Assembly: GCF_014651875.1 (NCBI RefSeq)
Contig: NZ_BMXS01000017.1
Coordinates: 41,482 to 105,481 of the forward strand
From: Litchfieldella qijiaojingensis
Lineage (GTDB): Bacteria; Pseudomonadota; Gammaproteobacteria; Pseudomonadales; Halomonadaceae
Length of the DNA stretch: 64,000 nt
Reading direction: 5' to 3'
Made by a program: the position numbers and the translations under genes. Under the pieces are notes generated by a model, which was given only the letters and a program-made list of their open reading frames with translations, was not told where the DNA came from and made no database searches. Below, in pieces: positions 25,993 through 36,301 of the stretch; position 1 is the stretch's first letter; every line of letters begins with the position of its first letter.

Positions 25993-27723
25993 ATGTTGCG
26001 AATTCTTCATTCGCTGCCCCGCACGCACAAATTGTTACTTTTACCGGTCGCCACCATGGTCACCGTGCTGGGCACACAAAAGATTTTCAGCGCTTTCGAT
26101 GGCAATGCGAGTGACAGCAACTCTGCTATCACTTCCATCCCCGTCGAACTCGACACTTCTTCTTCCAGCGACTCGAAACTGGTAGTCAGCAATTCTCTCG
26201 CTACCGAGTCAGTCCCGTTGGCATCGAACACGCGAGACGCTACTCGTCAACATGTACCGATCCGTGAACTAGCCGTCAAGGAAGTCATGGATATCGATTT
26301 CGTTTCTCCCGCAGCGGCTAAAGGGGAGGAGGAAGAAGTCCGCGACATCATGATGCCGGCAAGTTCAGAACCTCATATTGCCACTGCCGACTCATCGCAG
26401 ACCGAAGCGTCTCCCCACATCGATAGCGATGTCCTGCACCTGGCCATGACCTTGCCTCGGTATTCCGCATCGGGAGACCAGGAAAACCAAGAGCAAGAAG
26501 AGTCCTCAGGCGGCACTTCCTACGAAGACCCGCTTGTGTTGTTCGACGATGAAAATGTCTTCCTCGATGAGGAGATCATCGCTCAGCAGACTTATACACC
26601 CGAGTGGCAAACCTACACCATTCAACGAGGCGACACTTTCGCCGTTCTGGCCGAACGCAATCTGGGTCTGGGCTATAGCGAGGTCATGCGTCTTCTCGAA
26701 AGTCTCCCCGAAAAGCAAGTGCTGACGCGACTGCGGGTCGGACACAGCTTCGAATACCAGCTCGATGAAAATGACCAGTTATTAGCGCTACGCGTGATGA
26801 AGAACGCCCGTAGTGGCTACCTGATCGAACGCGACGTCGAGCAGGGTTTCGACATCGCGAGTATCGAAAAATCGGGTGAAGCGACCCAACGCCTGTTTGC
26901 CGGTACCGTCAGTGGCAGCTTCGGTCGCTCAGCCGAGGCAACCGGCCTGTCGGCCGCCGAGGTTGCTCAACTCAGCAGCCTCCTCTCGAAAAAACTCGAT
27001 TTTCGCCGCGACACCCGTCGCGGCGATCGTTTCCAAGTACTGGTCGAGCATGACGTCATCGATGGGCAGAATCTCGATCCCCGCATTCTCGCCGTCCAGT
27101 ACGAGGGGGCGAGAATGGACTTGACCGTGGTTCGCAACAGCGCCGACAACCGTTTCTATACTCCGGAAGGCAATAGTCTCGACCCCGCCTTCGCTCGCTA
27201 TCCCTTCAACGGTAATTACCGGCTCAGTTCGTCGTTCAACCTTCAGCGCAAGCACCCGGTTACCGGTCGTATCAGCCCACATTACGGCACTGATTTCGCC
27301 ATGCCCAGGGGCACTCCCGTTACCGCTCCAGCCGATGGGCGCGTGGAAAAAGTGGGCAGCCACCCGCTCGCGGGGCGCTTCGTCGTAATACGCCACGATA
27401 ACGGCTACCGCACCCGTTATCTCCACCTCTCAAGGCCATTGGTCAATCGTGGTGACCGCGTGACCATGGGCGAACGCATCGCTCTTTCCGGCAACACCGG
27501 TCGCAGCACAGGCCCTCACCTGCACTATGAAGTGATGGTCAGCAGCAAGCGGGTAGACCCCATGCGCGTCGACCTGCCGGAAAACCAGAGCCTCGAAGGC
27601 GACGCCTTGGCCGCCTTCCAGCAAGAGTCCGAGCCCTTACTGGCCGCACTTGAAAGCGGCGAAACCGGCACCGTGGTGGCCAGTACCGGCAACCGCGATC
27701 CGCACCCCCACGACGGCATCTGA
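25993..27723 (+). CDS. mepM: M23-family peptidoglycan DD-endopeptidase (MepM-like)
   Basis: A 576-residue cell-wall hydrolase. It has a weakly hydrophobic N-terminal anchor (LLLLPVATMVTVLG, residues 14-27), a long acidic, serine-rich low-complexity stretch (about 40-195, including GEEEEV and NQEQEESS), an OapA/LysM-like domain (YTIQRGDTFAVLAERN, about 208-270) and a C-terminal LytM domain. Zinc ligands are H430 and D434 (HYGTDF) and H511 in the HxH motif HLH (509-511), so the site looks active. Such enzymes cleave meso-DAP to D-Ala crosslinks during growth. The extended acidic region fits a salt-adapted periplasm. Confidence 0.88.
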   Translation: MLRILHSLPRTHKLLLLPVATMVTVLGTQKIFSAFDGNASDSNSAITSIPVELDTSSSSDSKLVVSNSLATESVPLASNTRDATRQHVPIRELAVKEVMDIDFVSPAAAKGEEEEVRDIMMPASSEPHIATADSSQTEASPHIDSDVLHLAMTLPRYSASGDQENQEQEESSGGTSYEDPLVLFDDENVFLDEEIIAQQTYTPEWQTYTIQRGDTFAVLAERNLGLGYSEVMRLLESLPEKQVLTRLRVGHSFEYQLDENDQLLALRVMKNARSGYLIERDVEQGFDIASIEKSGEATQRLFAGTVSGSFGRSAEATGLSAAEVAQLSSLLSKKLDFRRDTRRGDRFQVLVEHDVIDGQNLDPRILAVQYEGARMDLTVVRNSADNRFYTPEGNSLDPAFARYPFNGNYRLSSSFNLQRKHPVTGRISPHYGTDFAMPRGTPVTAPADGRVEKVGSHPLAGRFVVIRHDNGYRTRYLHLSRPLVNRGDRVTMGERIALSGNTGRSTGPHLHYEVMVSSKRVDPMRVDLPENQSLEGDALAAFQQESEPLLAALESGETGTVVASTGNRDPHPHDGI

Positions 27724-27750
27724 TTACCGTTATCCATCGCCGTTACCAAC

Positions 27751-27786
27751 ACGCCAACGCCCCGCATGTTTGCGGGGCGTTGGCGT
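27751..27786. terminator. Bidirectional terminator hairpin between convergent genes
   Basis: A perfect 16-bp stem (ACGCCAACGCCCCGCA / TGCGGGGCGTTGGCGT) with a TGTT loop between the peptidase and the convergent NCS1 permease. No clear T-tract on either side, but the stem is very stable. Confidence 0.75.
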
Positions 27787-27825
27787 GTCGAATCCAATAT
27801 ATCGCGACAATGCCCCCCAGCAGAG

Positions 27826-29328
27826 TCACTCCATATCGGCAGTCGCTATCGGCACGGTTTGCTGGGCGGGCGATAGAATCAGACTCGCCACATAGTAGGT
27901 CATGGCCCCCAGGGCGGAGCCGGTGAACCAGCCGTAATCATAGAACCACGCCATGGTGCCGGTTGTCAGTGCCACCAGCGTCAGAAGCACGGGAACACCG
28001 AAGGCAATGAAACCCGCCGCGTTGATCGCCGGATAGGCTTTGTTGTCCTGATAGAGACTCGGCACATCCAGGGATTGACGCTTGATCAGGAAATAATCCA
28101 CCGCCATGATCCCGGCGATCGGCCCCAGCAGGCTCGAATAACCCAGCAACCAGTTGGAGTAGAGGCTTTCCAGGGTCACGCCCGAGGTGATCACACCGGC
28201 CTTCTGCAGCAAGTCATAACCCATCAGCAACACGCCCACCAGGCCGGTGATCAGCACGCCGCGGGGATGGTCGACCAGCTTCGGCGCCACATTCTGGAAA
28301 TCGTTGGTCGGCGAGACGATATTCGCCGCCGTATTGGTGGACAGGGTGGCGATGATGATCAGAATCATCGCGACACCGACCCAGAAGGGATTGTCGATCA
28401 TGCCGATCAGGTTGACCGGGTCGGCGATGGTGCGGCCGACCAGCGATGCCGACGCGGCCGTCATCACCACCCCCAGGGCGGCGAAGAAGAACATGGTCAG
28501 CGGCAAACCGATAATCTGACCGACGATCTGATCCTTCTGGCTCTTGGCGAAACGGCTGAAGTCGGGAATGTTCAGTGACAGCGTGGCCCAGAACCCGACC
28601 ATGGCGGTCAGCCCGGCAAAGAAGTAACCGTAGACCGGCGCCCCTTCCGGGCGCGACGGCGGCTGTGCCAGCAGCTCGGTCATCGACATGTGCGGCCATG
28701 CCCAGAACATCAGCCCGACGCCGACCGCCAGCAACAAGGGAGCCGCCAGGGTTTCCAGCCACTTGATCGACTCGGCACCGCGAATCACCACATACAGATT
28801 CATAGCGCCGAAGACGAAGAAACCGATCACTTCACCGACACCGCCCAATGCTTGCCAAGGCGGAAAGATTGCCGACAGCAGCAGATGGATCGCCAAGCCA
28901 CCGAACATGGTCTGGATACCGAACCAACCACAGCCGACCAGCGCCCGGATCAGGCACGGTACATTGGAGCCAAGAATCCCGAACGAAGAGCGTAATACCA
29001 CCGGAAAGGGAATACCGAATTTGGTACCGGGGAAAGCATTCAGCGTCAGCGGAATCAGCACGATAACATTGGCCAACAAAATGGCCAGCAATGCTTCTCC
29101 CACACTCAACCCAAAATAGGCCGTGAGCACGCCGCCCAGCGTATAGGTCGGCACGCAGATCGACATCCCCACCCACAGCGCGGCAATGTTCCAGCGTGAC
29201 CAGGTCCGCTCACTCGCCTTGGTTGGTGCGATATCGGTATTGAAACGCGGGCTGTCACGGACGTCGTCACCCTCATCGAGCTCTATCAAGCCCTGCCTAT
29301 CCAACATTCGAGATGACTTGACGGTCAT
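27826..29328 (-). CDS. NCS1-family nucleobase/hydantoin:cation symporter
   Basis: A 500-residue permease with about 12 membrane helices, of the Mhp1/cytosine-allantoin NCS1 family (MSICVPTYTLGG, GIPFPVVLRSSFG, LIRALVGCGWFGIQ, GLTAMVGFWATLSLNIPDFSR). GAGGAG eight bases before the ATG at 29328 is preferred over the longer open frame. It is divergent from the pyrimidine-degradation genes and most likely brings in uracil, thymine, dihydropyrimidines or hydantoins as nitrogen sources. Confidence 0.88.
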   Translation of the reverse strand: MTVKSSRMLDRQGLIELDEGDDVRDSPRFNTDIAPTKASERTWSRWNIAALWVGMSICVPTYTLGGVLTAYFGLSVGEALLAILLANVIVLIPLTLNAFPGTKFGIPFPVVLRSSFGILGSNVPCLIRALVGCGWFGIQTMFGGLAIHLLLSAIFPPWQALGGVGEVIGFFVFGAMNLYVVIRGAESIKWLETLAAPLLLAVGVGLMFWAWPHMSMTELLAQPPSRPEGAPVYGYFFAGLTAMVGFWATLSLNIPDFSRFAKSQKDQIVGQIIGLPLTMFFFAALGVVMTAASASLVGRTIADPVNLIGMIDNPFWVGVAMILIIIATLSTNTAANIVSPTNDFQNVAPKLVDHPRGVLITGLVGVLLMGYDLLQKAGVITSGVTLESLYSNWLLGYSSLLGPIAGIMAVDYFLIKRQSLDVPSLYQDNKAYPAINAAGFIAFGVPVLLTLVALTTGTMAWFYDYGWFTGSALGAMTYYVASLILSPAQQTVPIATADME

Positions 29329-29606
29329 TGTTGTTCTCCTCGTCACTTGATTGATTCACGGCGCCTACCTGGCGGACGTGCCAAACACAAAGCAATAAGC
29401 GTGCCCAAGTGCCAATCTGCAACCTACAAAGAGCGCTCCCCATTCACTCCTCGTGGCTGGAAATGAGCGGCAACTTAATGATTTCCAGAAAAAACTGACG
29501 ATACTGACAAGAATAAGCATGGATATATCAAGATCCAATTCAGCATCGTTCTCCCTGAAATTCTGACGCTTCATGACAGGCTAGTCAGTTTTCATAATGG
29601 TTCAAG

Positions 29607-29628
29607 TTTGATTAACACCCTAATCAAA
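29607..29628. promoter_or_regulatory. Perfect palindrome in the divergent NCS1/pyd promoter region
   Basis: TTTGATTA, six bases, TAATCAAA: a perfect inverted repeat in the middle of the 563-base, strikingly AT-rich interval 29329-29891. It is a plausible operator for the TetR-type regulator at 35007-35627. Otherwise the interval contains only short, unsupported frames; a minus-strand frame at 29647-29871 encodes about 74 residues that I do not recognise and do not call a gene. Confidence 0.5.
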
Positions 29629-29891
29629 ATCACAAGACAAAATAATTTAACTATCTGTTTTTATTGTATTTTTTATAATCCTAACTGTTTCACCCAATCG
29701 GTGCACATCCTCACCAAAAATGTGCTTACCAAACCAAAGATTGCTCAAATACCTTTCATTACAATAACTTAAGGCAGAATAATTTGATCTTGAAAAAAGT
29801 CTTGCATTTCTCCTGCCAGCGGGTCTAGCTTTCAAAAAGCTGTCCATGGTGTCAGTTTTAAACAACCACAATACGAAACGGACAATCCACG

Positions 29892-30758
29892 ATGCAGAAA
29901 ATGAAGATCGGCCTTATTCAGATGGGCCTGAAAGCCAGTACCGACCTGGATCCCGCCGCGATTCGCGACGCCATGAACGAGGCTCACCTGCCATTGATCC
30001 AGCAGGCCGCCGATGCCGGCGTGCAGGTGTTGTGCTTCCAGGAAGTGTTCAACCAACCCTACTTCTGCCCCAGCCAGGACCCCAAGTGGTACGCCGCCGC
30101 CGAGCGCGTCCCGGAAGGCCCGACCTGCCAGTTGATGCAGAAGCTCGCCGCCGAGCACCGCATGGTGATGATCGTGCCCGTCTACGAAGAAACCGTGACC
30201 GGTGTCTACTACAACACCGCCGCGGTATTCGATGCCGACGGCAGCTACCTGGGCAAGTACCACAAGACTCATATCCCCCAGGTCGCTGGCTTTTGGGAAA
30301 AGTTCTACTTCAAACCCGGAAAATCGGACTGGCCGGTGTTCGATACCGCCTACGGCAAGATCGGTGTGTATATCTGCTATGACCGCCACTTCCCCGAGGG
30401 CTGGCGCGCCCTGGCCTTGAACGGCGCCGAGATGATCTTCAACCCGTCGGCCACCGTCGCAGGTCTGTCCCAATACCTGTGGGAACTGGAACAACCCGCT
30501 TCCGCTGCCGCCAATGGCTGCTTCATCGCCACCATCAACCGAGTCGGCACCGAGGCACCGTGGAACATCGGCGAGTTCTACGGTTCCTCCTACATCGTCA
30601 ATCCGCGCGGGCAGATCGAGGCCCAAGCCAGCGACAAGGAAGACGAACTGCTGATCCACGAGATCGACCTCGCGATGGTGCGTGAGGTGCGCAACAACTG
30701 GCAGTTCTTCCGTGACCGGCGACCGGATGCCTATGGCCGCCTGACCGACGGCGAATAG
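29892..30758 (+). CDS. pydC: Beta-ureidopropionase (N-carbamoyl-beta-alanine amidohydrolase)
   Basis: A 288-residue carbon-nitrogen hydrolase. The catalytic triad is E51 (CFQEVFNQPYF), K125 (YHKTHIP) and C162 (YICYDRHFPEG). It is close to the plant/bacterial N-carbamoylputrescine amidase and beta-ureidopropionase group; its place in a cluster with dihydropyrimidinase and dihydropyrimidine dehydrogenase decides for the latter. It converts N-carbamoyl-beta-alanine into beta-alanine, ammonia and CO2. The start has no strong Shine-Dalgarno; an ATG three codons later (AAAATGAAG) is an alternative. First gene of a four-gene operon. Confidence 0.88.
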   Translation: MQKMKIGLIQMGLKASTDLDPAAIRDAMNEAHLPLIQQAADAGVQVLCFQEVFNQPYFCPSQDPKWYAAAERVPEGPTCQLMQKLAAEHRMVMIVPVYEETVTGVYYNTAAVFDADGSYLGKYHKTHIPQVAGFWEKFYFKPGKSDWPVFDTAYGKIGVYICYDRHFPEGWRALALNGAEMIFNPSATVAGLSQYLWELEQPASAAANGCFIATINRVGTEAPWNIGEFYGSSYIVNPRGQIEAQASDKEDELLIHEIDLAMVREVRNNWQFFRDRRPDAYGRLTDGE

Positions 30759-30787
30759 GCGCTCGTTGACCTTCAGCTCAGGCCTAA

Positions 30788-32263
<1,476 letters not shown>

Positions 32264-32310
32264 CGACGCCCGCTCAGCAAACGGCACCATAACAACAAGG
32301 GGCCATTACC

Positions 32311-33690
32311 GTGACCAATGACTTGAAGCACCTGCCCCGGGTCGGTGAAAACCCGGAAATGACGCCGCAGGCGCTGGCCGACAACTTCCGCGACCTGCAT
32401 CCTCCGCTCACCGAGCGCCAAGCGGTCATCGAGAGCCAACGCTGCCTGTACTGCTATGACGCTCCCTGCATTGAGGCCTGCCCATCGGATATCGATATCC
32501 CGCGCTTCATCCGTCAGATCGGCGAAGGAAATATCAATGGCGCCGCGCAGACGATCCTGGAGCAGAACATCCTGGGTGGCAGTTGCGCGCGGGTCTGCCC
32601 TACCGAGATCCTCTGTGAACAGAGCTGCGTGCGCAATCACGACGCTGAATGCCAGCCAGTGCTGATCGGCCTGCTGCAGCGCTACGCTACCGATCACATG
32701 AATTTCGACCAGCACCCATTCGCCCGTACCGCCGATAGCGGCCGCACCATTGCCGTGGTTGGTGCTGGTCCGGCTGGCCTGGCTTGCGCCCACCGGCTCA
32801 CCATGCTCGGCCACCGGGTGGTGATCTTCGAGGCCGAAGCCAAACCCGGCGGGCTCAACGAATACGGCATTGCCCGTTACAAGATGACCGACGACTTCGC
32901 CCGCAAGGAGGTGGAGTTTCTGCTCGAGATCGGTGGCATCGAGATTCGTTACGGTCAGCGCCTGGGCGACAACTTGAACCTCGAACGTCTGCATGCCGAC
33001 TATGACAGCGTGTTCCTGGGGCTTGGCCTAGGCGCCAGCCGCGCACTGGGGCTGACCGGCGAGGACGCGCCGGGCCTCGCACCCGCCGTCGACTACATCA
33101 AGGAATTGCGTCAGGCCGATGACCTCGGCGAGCTACCGCTGGCCAAGCGCTGCGTGGTGATCGGCGCCGGCAATACCGCCATCGACATGGCGACGCAGAT
33201 GGCTCGACTCGGTGCTGACGAAGTGACGCTGGTCTACCGCCGCGGTGTCGAGGCGATGTCAGCCACCGACCACGAGCAGGAGATCGCCAGGGCAAACGGG
33301 GTACGCATACTGACTTGGGCCCGGCCTCTGCAAGTGCTGCTCGACGACGGGGGGCGCGTCGCCGGCATGCGTTTCGAAAAGACCCATGAGCAAGACGGCC
33401 GCCTTGTCGGTACCGACGAGACCTTCGAAATCGCCGCCGATGCGGTGTTCAAGGCCATCGGCCAGTCCTTTGCGGAGGCGAGCCTTGCCGACCCGCTGGC
33501 GGTGGAACTCGAGCGTGACGGCGAGCGAATCCGGGTCGACGGTAGCTTCCGCACCTCACTGCCCAACGTCTATGCCGGCGGTGACTGTATCGCCCCCGGG
33601 CAGGACCTCACCGTACAGGCAGTACAGCACGGCAAGCTTGCCGCCCACGCTATCCATCAGGATCTCATGGCCAAGCAGGAGGCAGCATGA
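32311..33690 (+). CDS. preT: NAD(P)-dependent dihydropyrimidine dehydrogenase subunit PreT
   Basis: A 459-residue glutamate-synthase-beta-like flavoprotein. The N-terminal iron-sulfur region has CLYCYDAPCIEACPSDID (about 48-65) and GGSCARVCPTEILCEQSC (about 90-107). FAD-binding GAGPAGLACA is near residue 152 and the NAD(P)-binding GAGNTAIDMA near 286. It passes electrons from NAD(P)H to PreA for the reduction of uracil or thymine. The start is GTG with AAGGGG upstream. The stop overlaps the preA start by four bases. Confidence 0.92.
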   Translation: MTNDLKHLPRVGENPEMTPQALADNFRDLHPPLTERQAVIESQRCLYCYDAPCIEACPSDIDIPRFIRQIGEGNINGAAQTILEQNILGGSCARVCPTEILCEQSCVRNHDAECQPVLIGLLQRYATDHMNFDQHPFARTADSGRTIAVVGAGPAGLACAHRLTMLGHRVVIFEAEAKPGGLNEYGIARYKMTDDFARKEVEFLLEIGGIEIRYGQRLGDNLNLERLHADYDSVFLGLGLGASRALGLTGEDAPGLAPAVDYIKELRQADDLGELPLAKRCVVIGAGNTAIDMATQMARLGADEVTLVYRRGVEAMSATDHEQEIARANGVRILTWARPLQVLLDDGGRVAGMRFEKTHEQDGRLVGTDETFEIAADAVFKAIGQSFAEASLADPLAVELERDGERIRVDGSFRTSLPNVYAGGDCIAPGQDLTVQAVQHGKLAAHAIHQDLMAKQEAA

Positions 33691-34979
33691 ACAGCATCGT
33701 CAACGGAGTGGATCTCAGCATCGACTTTGCCGGTATCAAGGCACCCAATCCCTTCTGGTTGGCGTCGGCACCGCCCACCGACAAGGCCTACAACGTAGTG
33801 CGCGCCTATGAGGCCGGCTGGGGCGGCGTGGTATGGAAGACCCTTGGCGAGGATCCGGCCGCGGTCAACGTCTCGTCGCGTTACTCGGCGCACTTCGGCA
33901 AGAATCGAGAGGTACTGGGCTTCAACAATATCGAGCTGATCACCGACCGCTCGCTGGAGATCAACCTACGCGAAATTGCCCAGGTTAAAAAGGACTGGCC
34001 GGACCGCGCGCTGATCGTGTCGATCATGGTGCCCTGCGAGGAAGCCTCGTGGATGCATATCCTGCCGCTGGTGGAGGCCACCGGTGCCGATGGCATCGAA
34101 CTCAACCTGGGCTGCCCTCACGGCATGCCCGAGCGTGGCATGGGTGCCGCGGTGGGCCAGAACCCGGACCTGATCGAGCAGGTCGCTCGCTGGTGCAAGC
34201 AGTATTATTCCAAGCCGGTGATCGTCAAGCTGACGCCCAACATCACCGATATCCGGGCCCCGGCCCAGGCTGCCTTACGTGGCGGTGCCGACGCGGTGTC
34301 GCTGATCAACACCATCAACTCGATCACCAGCCTCGATCTGGACAACATGGTGGCCAAGCCCACAGTGGGCAGCCAGAGCACCCATGGCGGCTACTGCGGC
34401 AGTGCGGTCAAGCCAATCGCCTTGAACATGGTCGCCGAGATCGCCCGCGACGCCCCCACCCGCAACCTGCCGATCTCCGGTATCGGCGGGGTATCCAACT
34501 GGCGGGATGCCGCGGAGTTCATCGCCCTCGGCGCCGGCAGCGTACAGGTATGTACCGCCGCCATGTTGCACGGTTTCCGCATCGTCGAGGAAATGAAGGA
34601 CGGGCTATCGCGGTGGATGGCGGAAAAAAGCTATCGTTCGGTCGCCGATTTTTCCGGCAAGGCGGTGAGCAATACCACCGACTGGAAACACCTCGACATG
34701 AACTTCAAGACCATCGCCCATATCGACCAGGACAGGTGCATCCAGTGCGGGCGCTGCTATATCGCCTGCGAGGACACCTCGCACCAGTCGATCGCCCAGT
34801 TGGTCGAAACCAGCGGCGCCAAACGCTACGAGGTCATCGAGGAAGAGTGCGTGGGCTGCAACCTGTGCCAGATCACCTGTCCGGTAGAGAACTGCATCAG
34901 CATGGTGCCGCAGGAGACCGGAAAACCCTACATGAGCTGGGAACAGGATCCTCGCAACCCCTTCCGTAAGGCGAGTTGA
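33687..34979 (+). CDS. preA: Dihydropyrimidine dehydrogenase catalytic subunit PreA
   Basis: A 430-residue FMN protein of the dihydroorotate-dehydrogenase-like fold. Recognisable are PNPFWLASAPPTDKAYNV near the N-terminus, LNLGCPHGMPERGMG (catalytic Cys loop region, about 135-149) and GIGGVSNWRDA. The C-terminus holds two [4Fe-4S] motifs, CIQCGRCYIAC and CVGCNLCQITCPVENC. It reduces uracil and thymine to the 5,6-dihydro forms. Length and arrangement match E. coli PreA. Confidence 0.93.
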   Translation: MNSIVNGVDLSIDFAGIKAPNPFWLASAPPTDKAYNVVRAYEAGWGGVVWKTLGEDPAAVNVSSRYSAHFGKNREVLGFNNIELITDRSLEINLREIAQVKKDWPDRALIVSIMVPCEEASWMHILPLVEATGADGIELNLGCPHGMPERGMGAAVGQNPDLIEQVARWCKQYYSKPVIVKLTPNITDIRAPAQAALRGGADAVSLINTINSITSLDLDNMVAKPTVGSQSTHGGYCGSAVKPIALNMVAEIARDAPTRNLPISGIGGVSNWRDAAEFIALGAGSVQVCTAAMLHGFRIVEEMKDGLSRWMAEKSYRSVADFSGKAVSNTTDWKHLDMNFKTIAHIDQDRCIQCGRCYIACEDTSHQSIAQLVETSGAKRYEVIEEECVGCNLCQITCPVENCISMVPQETGKPYMSWEQDPRNPFRKAS

Positions 34980-35006
34980 AAGAACGGCCTCACTCTCGTG
35001 TACCGC

Positions 35007-35627
35007 TCAGGGAGTCAAGCCAATCCCACGCAGTATCACTGACGTCACCGACTGGACCGCCTTCTCGAACTGGAGATCGTCGAGGGGGCGGTCATCATTC
35101 AGCAGGGATATCTGGTAATTGAAATCGGCATAATGCTGAGTCGAAGCCCAGATCATGTACAGCAGGTGCGAGGGTTCGACCGGCAGGATACGGCCGTCAT
35201 CGATCCATTCGCGGATCTTGGCCTCCTTTAGCTTGGCCCACTCGTAGAGGTTATCGCGCAACTGCTCCTGTAGGATGGGTGCTCCCTGCATCACCTCTGC
35301 TGCCCACACCTTGGAGCCATACGCTCGATCCCGGGAATGGGCCATCTTGGCACGGATATACGAAGACAGCACGATCCGTGGGTCGTCGTAGAGTTCGAAG
35401 CAGAGCGCATCCTGCTTCCATACCTCGAGTAGTCCAAGCAATACCTCGCGATACAAATCTTCCTTGGTGGCGAAGTAGTAATGCACATTGGACTTGGGAA
35501 TGTCCGCCAGTTGAGCGATTTCACCCATCGATGCTCCGGCGTACCCCTTCTCCGCGAACACCTGTTCGGCTACCAGCAGAATCTTCTCGACATTGCGCCG
35601 ACGAATCTCGCCTTTCTTCTTTGCCAT
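35007..35627 (-). CDS. TetR-family regulator, RutR-like
   Basis: A 206-residue TetR protein with helix-turn-helix at about residues 25-65 (ASMGEIAQLADIPKSNVHYYFATKEDLY) and a C-terminal TetR_C/YcdC-type ligand domain (MHSRDRAYGSKVWAAEVMQG-like region). It resembles RutR, the uracil-responsive regulator. The frame runs 70 codons further upstream, but the ATG at 35627 follows GAGGACAGG and gives the normal basic N-terminus MAKKKGEIRR. Convergent with preA; presumably represses the pyd operon and the importer through the palindrome at 29607. Confidence 0.85.
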   Translation of the reverse strand: MAKKKGEIRRRNVEKILLVAEQVFAEKGYAGASMGEIAQLADIPKSNVHYYFATKEDLYREVLLGLLEVWKQDALCFELYDDPRIVLSSYIRAKMAHSRDRAYGSKVWAAEVMQGAPILQEQLRDNLYEWAKLKEAKIREWIDDGRILPVEPSHLLYMIWASTQHYADFNYQISLLNDDRPLDDLQFEKAVQSVTSVILRGIGLTP

Positions 35628-35654
35628 CCTGTCCTCGTGCCCCGTGGAACAGCA

Positions 35655-35682
35655 GAAACCGCCGATAGGCATCGGCGGTTTC
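35655..35682. terminator. Terminator-like hairpin
   Basis: A perfect 12-bp stem GAAACCGCCGAT / ATCGGCGGTTTC with an AGGC loop, between the TetR gene's start and the end of the nasS remnant. It is best read as the terminator of the minus-strand nasT-nasS transcript. Confidence 0.65.
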
Positions 35683-35733
35683 CAGCTTACCATCTCGGGC
35701 CAGGAGGCCGCGCCCCCTTTGGTATGCGTGGCG

Positions 35734-36244
35734 TCACTCGCGAAACACGACACCATCCAAAAAGGCATCCGGAGCCATGGCGATTTCGCCACGACTTCCC
35801 GGTAGCGACCAGGGGCGATCATGGGCACCTTCGGCACGGCTATCGATCAAGGGCACGGAAATTCCCAGATCGGCCGCAGCCTGACGGTAAAGATCGGGCC
35901 GCACGCAACGGGCAATGGTGGCCTCCAGGTCACACGCTTGCGGCAGGTGCCCCCAGCGTCGCATCTGCTCCGCATACCAGCGTGTCTGCGAATACCAAGG
36001 GAAATTGGCAGCATGACGATGGAACAACGTCGCGCCGGGCAAGCGCTCTCCCTCCCGAATATCGGCCGGATTGAGCACTGGCGACGGGATTCTCCAACCC
36101 GTCGGTCGCAAAAGCCTCCATCTGGCGGTATAACGCTGGCGATACGGTGATCGCATTGCCGCCCAGGTTGAGAGTCAACGCCGAGAGCATGGGGGTTGCC
36201 CGACCGTCCAGGCCCAGGGTCAAACGTATTATTTCGGGGTTCAT
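35734..36244 (-). pseudogene. nasS: Truncated, frameshifted nasS (nitrate sensor) remnant
   Basis: Two pieces of a CmpA/NrtA/NasS-family nitrate-binding protein in different frames. The first (from the ATG at 36244, with GGAGAAGAGG upstream) reads MNPEIIRLTLGLDGRATP... LNLGGNAITVSPALYRQMEA, a mid-protein segment; the second, from about 36080 down to the stop at 35734, contains GATLFHRHAANFPWYSQTRW, RCVRPDLYRQAAADLG and IAMAPDAFLDG, the C-terminal region. Family members have about 380-400 residues; about 165 codons remain, so the N-terminal half and an internal block are lost and the junction near 36070 changes frame. Its place directly after nasT matches the nasTS order of Paracoccus, hence NasS rather than NrtA. 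Confidence 0.8.
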
Positions 36245-36259
36245 CCTCTTCTCCTAGGT

Positions 36260-36298
36260 TTGTCCGAAAATCGCCAAGCGCAGGGAGTTTTCGGACAA
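36260..36298. other. Stem-loop between nasT and the nasS remnant
   Basis: Perfect 11-bp inverted repeat TTGTCCGAAAA / TTTTCGGACAA with a 17-base loop, starting three bases after the nasT stop. On the minus strand the right arm ends close to the nasS ribosome binding site. It may stabilise or punctuate the nasT message. Confidence 0.5.
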
Positions 36299-36301
36299 CG
36301 C

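Noticed and set aside
29647..29871. 74-codon minus-strand frame in the AT-rich pyd promoter region
   Set aside because: AT-rich like its surroundings, no clear initiation site, no family match.
35734..36244. Two separate small genes instead of a nasS pseudogene
   Set aside because: Both pieces match consecutive parts of one nitrate-binding protein family in the right order and strand but in different frames.
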